A stretch of 6,327 bases of DNA from Hungatella sp. UBA3147. GTDB lineage: Bacteria > Bacillota > Clostridia > Lachnospirales > Lachnospiraceae. The stretch covers positions 1-6,327 of the forward strand of contig DEYX01000076.1 in assembly GCA_002365025.1 (NCBI GenBank), in the 5' to 3' direction. This document shows positions 1 through 5,780 of this stretch, piece by piece. The position numbers and the translations under genes are program-made. The stretch's first letter is position 1; every line of letters begins with the position of its first letter. The notes under the pieces are model-generated. The model ran no database searches. It had not been told where the DNA came from and worked only from the letters and a program-made list of their open reading frames with translations.

Positions 1-15
1 GTGCTCTTCCGATCT
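1..15 (+). other. Illumina adapter remnant at contig end
   Basis: The first 15 bases, GTGCTCTTCCGATCT, are identical to the 3' end of the Illumina TruSeq indexed (read 2) adapter. The leading GT separates it from the read 1 adapter, which shares only the last 13 bases. An exact 15-base match sitting flush at the first base is not credible as biology. It is sequencing-library sequence left on a contig end. It happens to open with GTG and to be in frame with the following kinase gene, so it creates a false N-terminal extension beginning M-L-F-R-S. Confidence 0.95.
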
Positions 16-16
16 C

Positions 17-88
17 CCGATGAAGCGGGGGGCGCTGTGCCCGGAGCACATGGGAGGAGAGGAGAAAGGACAGGTGGACTTATGGTAA
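17..88 (+). CDS. Possible 3' end of an upstream gene (partial)
   Basis: One forward frame is open from the adapter junction to a TAA at 86-88. It encodes roughly 23 residues ending in G-Q-V-D-L-W. This would overlap the start of the heptose kinase (ATG at 82) by 7 bases, a typical arrangement for translationally coupled operon genes. The third forward frame is stopped at 21-23. The stretch is too short to recognise a family. From pathway logic the upstream gene could be the missing nucleotidyltransferase or another glycan gene, but nothing in the sequence shows this. It could equally be a non-coding leader. Confidence 0.3.
   Translation, partial: PMKRGALCPEHMGGEEKGQVDLW
65..77 (+). promoter_or_regulatory. 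Ribosome binding site deciding the hddA start
   Basis: A purine-rich stretch runs into the ATG at 82. It contains AAAGGA (65-70, 11 bases from the ATG) and AGGTGG (72-77, 4 bases from it). This supports the start at 82, where the GHMP-kinase family fold begins, rather than the in-frame GTG at base 1, which belongs to adapter sequence. Confidence 0.7.
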
Positions 89-1152
89 TCAGAGGACGTG
101 CTCCCCTGCGGGTGAGCTTTGGCGGAGGAGGAACCGATGTGGCTCCCTTCTGTGTGGAACAGGGAGGAGCCATCATCGGCAGCACCATCAATAAGTACGC
201 ATACTGCTCCATCGTACCAAGGGATGATGATCAGATCATCGTTCATTCTCTGGATTTTGATATGACGGTCAAGTACAACACAAATGAAAATTATGTATAT
301 GACGGGCGCCTGGATCTGGTAACGGCGGCGTTAAAAGCAATGGATATCAAGCAGGGCTGTGAGGTGTACTTACAGTGCGATGCTCCTCCCGGATCGGGCC
401 TTGGTACATCCTCCACCGTTATGGTGGCCTTATTAACGGCCATGGCCAAATGGAAAGGCGTGGAAATGGACAGCTATGCCATGGCAGACTTAGCCTATCA
501 GGTGGAGAGAGAGGACTTAAAGATCGACGGCGGTTACCAGGACCAGTATGCTGCTACCTTTGGAGGCTTTAATTTCATCGAGTTCCATGGCCGCAACAAT
601 GTGGTGGTTAACCCTCTCCGTATAAAAAAAGAGATTATCCATGAGCTGCAGTACAATCTGCTTCTTTGCTATACAGGAAACATCCATGTATCCGCCAACA
701 TCATAAAAGACCAGGTGAAAAACTACGAAAAGAAGGATCCATTCGATGCGATGTGTGAGGTAAAGGCGCTTTCTTATGCCATGAAGGATGAACTGTTAAA
801 AGGAAACCTTTACAGCCTTGGAAAGCTTTTGGATTATGGCTGGAAGAGCAAGAAGCGCATGAGCAGCAAGATCTCCACTCCCCATATTGACGAGCTTTAC
901 GAGGAGGCTTTAAAGGCAGGTGCTCTGGGCGGAAAGCTTTTAGGAGCCGGCGGAGGAGGATTCCTTCTGGTGTACTGTCCCTATAACGTCCGTCATAAAG
1001 TGGCTGCACGTATGGAAGCAGCAGGAGGACAGCTTACGGACTGGAACTTTGAACTTCGGGGCGCTCAGGCATGGGTCACAGACGAAAAACGCTGGGATTA
1101 CCAGGAGGTCCGGGTTGCTATACCAGGAGGCGAATATCATTTTCAAGTGTAG
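82..1152 (+). CDS. hddA: D-glycero-alpha-D-manno-heptose-7-phosphate kinase (GHMP family)
   Basis: Predicted cytoplasmic 356-residue kinase that phosphorylates C1 of D-glycero-D-manno-heptose 7-phosphate with ATP, giving the 1,7-bisphosphate for the GDP-heptose route. All three GHMP signatures are visible. They are the N-terminal P-L-R-V-S-F-G-G-G-G-T-D (residues 8-19), the ATP-binding loop P-P-G-S-G-L-G-T-S-S (102-111) and the C-terminal G-A-G-G-G-G-F (288-294). A substrate-site stretch, G-G-Y-Q-D-Q-Y-A-A-T-F-G-G, lies at 150-162. The start at 82 is chosen from the ribosome binding site and because everything before it runs into adapter sequence. After the usual family ending around G-A-Q-A-W (327-331) there are about 25 extra residues with no recognised motif. 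The gene is followed by a 133-bp gap and then gmhB. Other GHMP sugar kinases, such as fucose or galactose kinases, are alternatives, but the neighbouring gmhB and gmhA make heptose much the best fit. Confidence 0.9.
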   Translation: MVIRGRAPLRVSFGGGGTDVAPFCVEQGGAIIGSTINKYAYCSIVPRDDDQIIVHSLDFDMTVKYNTNENYVYDGRLDLVTAALKAMDIKQGCEVYLQCDAPPGSGLGTSSTVMVALLTAMAKWKGVEMDSYAMADLAYQVEREDLKIDGGYQDQYAATFGGFNFIEFHGRNNVVVNPLRIKKEIIHELQYNLLLCYTGNIHVSANIIKDQVKNYEKKDPFDAMCEVKALSYAMKDELLKGNLYSLGKLLDYGWKSKKRMSSKISTPHIDELYEEALKAGALGGKLLGAGGGGFLLVYCPYNVRHKVAARMEAAGGQLTDWNFELRGAQAWVTDEKRWDYQEVRVAIPGGEYHFQV

Positions 1153-1285
1153 ACCTAAAGATTCTTAATGCAGATTCTCGCTCCGGAGCACGGCTGCTAC
1201 GGCAATTCTATTACATTAGTGGGCTGCACGCATTTATTGCGGAGTGCCTGTCAGTTAAAAAGTGCGTAAAAAGGAGGGGGAAACC
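1153..1285 (+). other. Intergenic segment with palindrome and hairpin, function unknown
   Basis: This is the only sizeable gap in an otherwise tightly packed gene run. It contains a perfect 10-bp palindrome, GCTCCGGAGC (1180-1189). It also contains a hairpin whose 5' arm GCACGCA (1226-1232) pairs across a TTTAT loop with TGC (1238-1240) and GTGC (1244-1247), leaving a GGA bulge. No T-tract follows either structure, so they are not rho-independent terminators, and I see no well-spaced -35/-10 pair. Possible explanations are a dispersed intergenic repeat, the remnant of an insertion, or an internal RNA processing or regulatory site. None can be decided from one copy. Confidence 0.4.
1272..1277 (+). 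promoter_or_regulatory. Strong ribosome binding site for gmhB
   Basis: AGGAGG lies 8 bases before the ATG at 1286 and is followed by three more G. It settles the start at 1286. An in-frame GTG at 1262 lies upstream of this site and would place it inside the coding sequence. Confidence 0.85.
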
Positions 1286-1864
1286 ATGGACAGAATCGTA
1301 TTTTTAGACCGGGATGGAACCATCAACGAAGAAGTAGAATACCTGCACCGGCCTAAGGACCTGGTGATCCTTCCAGGAGTGCCGGAAGCCTTAAGGCGGC
1401 TTAGGGAGCAGGGATTTAAGCTTGTGGTAGTCACCAATCAGGCCGGAGTGGCAAGGGGATATTACGGGGAAGAGGATGTGAGAGCTCTCCACGAATATTT
1501 AAACAGCCTTCTTACAAAAAAAGGAGCCCAAATTGACCGCTTTTATTACTGCCCCCACCATCCGGTTCATGGGATCGGAAAATACCGGGCAGAATGTCAC
1601 TGCCGGAAGCCAGAAACAGGGATGTTTGAAATGGCAGAGGCAAGCTTTCAGGTGGACAAGTCCCATTCTTATATGATCGGAGATAAGCTTCTGGATACAG
1701 AAGCTGGAAAAAGATATGGAGTGAACACGATATTAGTAGGGACCGGATATGGAAAAGAATTATACGGTAATCTGACCCAGTCAGAGAAAAGAAATTCTTT
1801 TGACTTCTATGCCCCTGCCATAAAAGAAGCTGCAGACTGGATACTGAACAGAGAAGGAGTGTGA
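1286..1864 (+). CDS. gmhB: D-glycero-D-manno-heptose-1,7-bisphosphate 7-phosphatase (HAD family)
   Basis: Predicted cytoplasmic 192-residue HAD phosphatase, close to the usual GmhB length. It removes the C7 phosphate from heptose 1,7-bisphosphate to leave heptose 1-phosphate for nucleotide transfer. Motif I is F-L-D-R-D-G-T (residues 6-12), with D8 as expected nucleophile and D10 as acid/base. Motif II is V-V-T-N-Q-A-G (48-54). Motif III is likely the Lys of C-R-K-P (K108), and motif IV is G-D-K-L-L-D (132-137). The structural zinc site typical of GmhB is intact as C89, H91, C104 and C106. This separates it from histidinol phosphatases without the zinc loop, although HisB-type enzymes are close relatives. 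It is preceded by the kinase and followed after 5 bp by the isomerase, so the three are probably co-transcribed. Whether it prefers the alpha or beta anomer cannot be read from the sequence; the GHMP kinase next door suggests alpha. Confidence 0.92.
   Translation: MDRIVFLDRDGTINEEVEYLHRPKDLVILPGVPEALRRLREQGFKLVVVTNQAGVARGYYGEEDVRALHEYLNSLLTKKGAQIDRFYYCPHHPVHGIGKYRAECHCRKPETGMFEMAEASFQVDKSHSYMIGDKLLDTEAGKRYGVNTILVGTGYGKELYGNLTQSEKRNSFDFYAPAIKEAADWILNREGV
1854..1859 (+). promoter_or_regulatory. Ribosome binding site for gmhA inside the gmhB end
   Basis: AAGGAG sits within the last codons of gmhB, 10 bases before the ATG at 1870. A GTG at 1861 that overlaps the gmhB stop as GTGA is only 1 base from this site, too close for good initiation, so the ATG at 1870 is preferred. 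The layout suggests translational coupling of the phosphatase and isomerase. Confidence 0.7.
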
Positions 1865-1869
1865 GAAAC

Positions 1870-2505
1870 ATGGAACCTATGAACTATTTAGAAGAGCTGA
1901 TCGAACGTTACCCTGTGCTGTCTGGCGTAAAGCCTCAGATCAGGGAAGCTTACGAGATACTGGAATCATGTTATGAAAATGGCGGAAAGCTGCTGATCGC
2001 AGGAAACGGCGGCAGCTGTGCGGATGCAGAGCACATTGTAGGAGAATTGATGAAGGGTTTTGTAAAGCGCCGTCCTGTATCAGAAGGTTTTGCCGCAAAG
2101 CTCTTAGAGGCAGACCAAGTACTTGGTAAGGAGCTTGGAGATAAGCTTCAGGGTGGTCTTCCGGCCATTGCATTAACCGGCCATCCCAGCCTTTCCACAG
2201 CATTTTTAAACGATGTGGACGGGGAAATGATCTACGCCCAGCAGACGTATGGATACGGAAAGAAGGGGGATGTATTTTTAGGAATATCCACCTCCGGTAA
2301 TGCGAAGAATGTTATGTATGCCGTAACAGCAGCAAAGGCGATTGGCATGAAAACCATCGGTCTTTCCGGGAAAGACGGAGGGCTTTTAAAGATGGCAGCG
2401 GATGTGACAGTAGTGGTTCCGGAAACAGAGACATTTAAAATTCAGGAACTCCACCTACCGGTTTACCATGCCCTCTGCCTGATGTTAGAGGAACGATTCT
2501 TTTAA
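1870..2505 (+). CDS. gmhA: D-sedoheptulose-7-phosphate isomerase (SIS domain)
   Basis: Predicted cytoplasmic 211-residue isomerase that converts sedoheptulose 7-phosphate, from the pentose phosphate pathway, to D-glycero-D-manno-heptose 7-phosphate. This is the first step of heptose activation. The SIS phosphate-binding segment A-G-N-G-G-S-C-A-D-A-E-H is at residues 44-55, and a second sugar-phosphate loop, S-T-S-G-N, is at 140-144. The residues matching the catalytic and metal-binding set of GmhA are present: H55, E59, Q192 and H200, with the same 8-residue Gln-to-His spacing as the E. coli enzyme. It is somewhat longer than the 192-residue E. coli protein, mainly around residues 64-100, as in many Gram-positive homologues. 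It starts 5 bp after gmhB and ends 30 bp before the membrane protein gene. A DiaA-like or other SIS protein is a theoretical alternative, but the intact active site and neighbours argue against it. Confidence 0.92.
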   Translation: MEPMNYLEELIERYPVLSGVKPQIREAYEILESCYENGGKLLIAGNGGSCADAEHIVGELMKGFVKRRPVSEGFAAKLLEADQVLGKELGDKLQGGLPAIALTGHPSLSTAFLNDVDGEMIYAQQTYGYGKKGDVFLGISTSGNAKNVMYAVTAAKAIGMKTIGLSGKDGGLLKMAADVTVVVPETETFKIQELHLPVYHALCLMLEERFF

Positions 2506-2535
2506 GCGTGAATTAAAATAAGAAAGGGGCTAAAG

Positions 2536-4335
2536 ATGAAAGATAAAAAGTGGAAAGCTGAGTGGAAGGAAGAGATCATCGCAGCCGCGCTTTTGCTGGG
2601 ATTTGCTTTTTTCATAAACAGAGGGATAGTGATAAAAGGGCTTTATATGGATGATTTATATCTTTGGTCCTGTTACGGAGAGCAGTCTTTCCGTGAATTT
2701 GTATTCCCTCTGGGAAGCACCCGGTTCCGTTTTGTCTATTATCTGGCGGCCTGGCTGGAACTGATGGTCTTCGGAAACCACATCGGCTGGTTTGTTCCTT
2801 TTAATATCCTTTTAAACAGCTGTATCGCCTATACGGTTTACCGGTTTGGAAAGCGTTTGTCAGGCAGGCGGATCATTGGTTTTTTATGCGGGATTTTATA
2901 CCTGCTCTCCCGGATGTCTTATTACCAGATCAGCCAGGTATACGGACTGATGGAAAGCATAGCGCTGTGGGCAGCTATCGGCATTTTCTACTGTCTCTAC
3001 CGTTATCTCTCCGATGAAGAGGAGAGAAGATGGCTCGTACCGGCTGCAACGGCAATGTATTTCTCTGTCTGCTTCATTCATGAACGCTATATGGTGCTTC
3101 TGCCCTTATTTTATGCCGCGTTTCTCATGAAAAAGGAGAGGAGTCTAAAACCGTGGCTGAGCATTACCGGGGCGTTCCTGGCGGTTCAGGCGATCCGCTT
3201 TCTTACCATCGGAAGTATTTCTCCGGCAGGGACAGGTGGAACGGATGTGGCGGATACCTTCCATCTTTCGGAAACCATCCGTTATGCCTTAAGCCAAGTG
3301 CTTTACTTATTTGGAATCAATGCAGGCCCTGATCATTTAAATGGACTTAGCTGGGGAAGATCGCCTTACTGGGTTCATGTTCTTGTAGTGTTTGCAGATT
3401 TCTTTCTCCTTATTATGACCGTGATTTTTCTTATAACAGTTATACGGGAACGGAAGCAGCTTAAAGAACGTCTTCCTGTAATCTGCTTGTTTCTTTTATT
3501 TATCGCTCTGTGCATCGGCTCTTCAAGCGTCACCATAAGGGTGGAGACCCGGTGGATCTATGTTTCCATGACAGCGGCGTGGTTATTTGCAGCTTATATG
3601 TGCGGTGTGGTAAAGCGTACCAGGCCTATGATATACTGTGGTCTGTTTCTGCTTTACGGTATTCTCATGCTTCCGGTAGAAAGTTTTTACCGGGGGAAAT
3701 ACGAGAATCTTTATTACTGGTCCTCCCAGCTGCGGTACAATTCCCTGGCAGAAGAGACTTTCGGGAAATATAAGGCTGAGATATTTGGAAAGAAAATTTA
3801 CATCATCGGCAATTCCTACGAGATGAGCGATTTTACTGCCAGGACCTTTTTCAAAACCTTTGATAAAGAACGGCTGGCAGAAGGAACGGAAGTTACTTTT
3901 ATTGAATCCATCCACGATATCGGCCTGGTAACTCCAAACATGCTGATACTGAGGGAAGATCCGGCTCACAATGCATTTCAGGATGTAACGGAATTTGTCC
4001 GGAACTTAAAATTTGAGCCAGTCTATGGCTGTTATGAGGACGGTTGGCTGGATGAAAGCGCCAAAGTCCGGATCATGGCAGGGAAAGAAGGCAAGATCGG
4101 ATTTAAATTCTATTATCCAGGTGTTATTACCGGCCTGGAACAGATTAACGTAACCATAAATGGAACAGAAAACCAGGTCATTCCCATTACTTCCAATACG
4201 ATAACAGCTGAAATTTACACGACAGCCTTTCAGGTTACGGAGCTTACTTTTGAAAGCAACTTTTACTATGAAAATGCTTCGGAGCAAAGAGGAGAAAAGC
4301 ACCTTTCCGTCGTTGCTTCCATAACCGCAAATTAA
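2536..4335 (+). CDS. Polytopic membrane protein, probable GT-C-type glycosyltransferase with soluble C-terminal part
   Basis: This 599-residue protein is not recognised as a named family. The N-terminus is Lys-rich and should lie inside the cell. It is followed by a membrane segment at about 13-30 and a loop holding Y-M-D-D (D39, D40). An acidic pair in the first outside loop is the hallmark of GT-C enzymes that use lipid-phosphate-linked sugars. Further hydrophobic stretches lie near 64-80, 84-102, 112-128, 138-157, 167-197, 206-222, 243-260, 277-302, 313-330, 338-358 and 364-381, giving about 11-12 in all. From about 385 the chain is soluble and predicted to be outside. Residues 419-500 look alpha/beta, and 500-599 form a beta-rich block starting D-G-W (502-504), similar in pattern to modules fused to surface-glycan glycosyltransferases. 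The start is supported by AAAGGGG at 2523-2529. Location after gmhA suggests a role in a heptose-containing surface glycan. A flippase-like or polymerase role is not excluded. Confidence 0.6.
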   Translation: MKDKKWKAEWKEEIIAAALLLGFAFFINRGIVIKGLYMDDLYLWSCYGEQSFREFVFPLGSTRFRFVYYLAAWLELMVFGNHIGWFVPFNILLNSCIAYTVYRFGKRLSGRRIIGFLCGILYLLSRMSYYQISQVYGLMESIALWAAIGIFYCLYRYLSDEEERRWLVPAATAMYFSVCFIHERYMVLLPLFYAAFLMKKERSLKPWLSITGAFLAVQAIRFLTIGSISPAGTGGTDVADTFHLSETIRYALSQVLYLFGINAGPDHLNGLSWGRSPYWVHVLVVFADFFLLIMTVIFLITVIRERKQLKERLPVICLFLLFIALCIGSSSVTIRVETRWIYVSMTAAWLFAAYMCGVVKRTRPMIYCGLFLLYGILMLPVESFYRGKYENLYYWSSQLRYNSLAEETFGKYKAEIFGKKIYIIGNSYEMSDFTARTFFKTFDKERLAEGTEVTFIESIHDIGLVTPNMLILREDPAHNAFQDVTEFVRNLKFEPVYGCYEDGWLDESAKVRIMAGKEGKIGFKFYYPGVITGLEQINVTINGTENQVIPITSNTITAEIYTTAFQVTELTFESNFYYENASEQRGEKHLSVVASITAN

Positions 4336-4352
4336 GGGCATAGGAGAATCGC

Positions 4353-5732
4353 ATGAATAGAAAGTATCTGTACGGCCTGCTTCCCCTTTTGGGGACTGTT
4401 TTTGGCCTCTGGTATATCTTTACGGCAACCTGTGACGGGATCTATACCGATTACGTCCGCCTTGTAAACAGTTATCTGCCTGATGTATGGAATCCGGCTA
4501 AGTTTTTTGTGCCGGATGTCCTGACCAGGATTCCGGTCAATTATCTGGGAAGGATCCTTAATGTATCACTTTTCGGATATAACACCATGTTTGACCGTGT
4601 GTTAGGCGTCCTAGCCCTTGGTTTTTCCGGCCTGGCTCTGGGAAGCTACTGCAGCCGCAGGAAGGTTTCTCCTGGCTGGTTTGGGGCTTTAATGATCGTA
4701 CTTTTCAGCCTTAATAAGTGGGAAATGCTGACCAATGGAAGCGGTTGGGCCCATTTCCTGTCTTTTGCCTGCTTCTATTACCATTATGAGGTGATGGACC
4801 GGGTATGGAGCGGACAGGAAAAGAAATATGACAGGGGAAAGCTCATGCTTCTTCCGTTTTTTACAACGCTTCTGGTGGCAGGCCCCTACTGTGCAATCTA
4901 TTCGGTGACGGTAATGATAGCCTGCGGTTTCATGTTCCTGTTTAAAAAGGGCAATTCGAGAAAAAGCTGGGGGTTATACGGCCTCTGTGCGCTGATCCCT
5001 CTTCTCCTTTATTTGTGGAGCAATGCCTATGCGGTGGAAGACCATGCGGCCCCGGCAACCGTGCCTCTCCTTGTCCAGCTGAGAGATACGCCCGGTTTTT
5101 TTGTCCGTTTTTTCATAAAGTCTTTTTCCTCCATGGTCATAGAAGGGGAGCAGGCTGAGAACATCTTTCGGACCAATACACCGTATCTGATCCTTGGTTT
5201 TCTGGTTATCCTGCTGTATCTGTTTGCGCTATGGTTAAATCTGCGGTACCGCCTTTATGAGAAGACGGTTCTGCCTGCCATTCTCATAGTATCGGGCGGA
5301 CTGAACCATGTACTCATTCTATTGTCCAGGTGGATATTCCTTCAGGAAAATTATGGCTTAAGCTCAAGATATGCCCTTCAGTTCCAGTCCGGGATCCTTG
5401 GAATCTTGCTGACCTTTGCCTTATTATCGAAGCAGTGGAAGAGTATGGGAAAGACTTTCCTTAGGGTCGCTGCCTGCGGGGCCTGTGTGATGTTTCTGGC
5501 AGGAAACTGCTACACCACATATACAGAGATAAAAAAGGCTCCAAACCGAAGAGACAGCTTTGAAAGAATGGCGGTGTTGGCCTTAAACTTTGAAACCGTC
5601 ACAGATGATGAACTGCGGGCTGGTTTTGAATACAGGCCCAGCCGGCCTGACAGCGGGGCCAAGGTAAGGAGTGCGCTTACGATATTAAAGGAAAACGGAT
5701 ACAGTATATACCGAAATGATTTTAAACGGTAA
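4353..5732 (+). CDS. Polytopic membrane protein, possible glycan-assembly protein
   Basis: This 459-residue hydrophobic protein has no family I can name with confidence. Membrane segments are visible near residues 5-25, 83-99, 104-120, 130-147, 163-198 (two), 204-222, 274-295, 304-326, 340-358 and 366-384, about 10 in all. The first predicted outside loop (26-80) carries acidic residues D28 and D33, as GT-C-like proteins often do, but no clear Asp-Asp pair. A late loop has G-L-S-S-R-Y (335-340) before a membrane segment. The last 70 residues are soluble and end in a stretch (A-L-T-I-L-K-E-N-G-Y at 441-450) that resembles the tails of many uncharacterised surface-polysaccharide membrane proteins. 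It begins 17 bp after the preceding gene, with AGGAG at 4342-4346 spaced 6 bases from the ATG. Co-transcription with the heptose genes is likely; the function is inferred from position only. Confidence 0.55.
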   Translation: MNRKYLYGLLPLLGTVFGLWYIFTATCDGIYTDYVRLVNSYLPDVWNPAKFFVPDVLTRIPVNYLGRILNVSLFGYNTMFDRVLGVLALGFSGLALGSYCSRRKVSPGWFGALMIVLFSLNKWEMLTNGSGWAHFLSFACFYYHYEVMDRVWSGQEKKYDRGKLMLLPFFTTLLVAGPYCAIYSVTVMIACGFMFLFKKGNSRKSWGLYGLCALIPLLLYLWSNAYAVEDHAAPATVPLLVQLRDTPGFFVRFFIKSFSSMVIEGEQAENIFRTNTPYLILGFLVILLYLFALWLNLRYRLYEKTVLPAILIVSGGLNHVLILLSRWIFLQENYGLSSRYALQFQSGILGILLTFALLSKQWKSMGKTFLRVAACGACVMFLAGNCYTTYTEIKKAPNRRDSFERMAVLALNFETVTDDELRAGFEYRPSRPDSGAKVRSALTILKENGYSIYRNDFKR

Positions 5733-5780
5733 CTGATCCGGTAGATACATCAGTATACAAAATGACAGACGGGGGTTTTT

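Noticed and set aside
1..81. In-frame GTG start at base 1 extending the heptose kinase by 27 residues
   Set aside because: The GTG and the next four codons are adapter sequence, and a good ribosome binding site precedes the ATG at 82, where family similarity begins.
1262..1285. Alternative GTG start for gmhB adding 8 residues
   Set aside because: The AGGAGG at 1272-1277 would then lie within the coding sequence. The ATG at 1286 has ideal spacing and starts right at the HAD motif.
1071..1307. Open frame crossing the hddA end and the intergenic gap, 78 codons
   Set aside because: It overlaps the kinase gene in another frame, has no ribosome binding site and shows no protein motif. It is treated as non-coding, although the gap itself is flagged.
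1861..1869. GTG start for gmhA overlapping the gmhB stop as GTGA
   Set aside because: The ribosome binding site ends only 1 base before it. The ATG at 1870 has a workable 10-base spacing.
1512..1871. Reverse-strand open frame of 119 codons opposite gmhB
   Set aside because: It lies opposite a gene with clear catalytic motifs, and its content is explained as the complement of that gene.
5732..5754. Inverted repeat ACTGAT (5732-5737) and ATCAGT (5749-5754) after the 459-residue membrane protein
   Set aside because: A 6-bp AT-rich stem with an 11-base loop and no following T-tract is too weak for a terminator, and the next gene starts shortly after.
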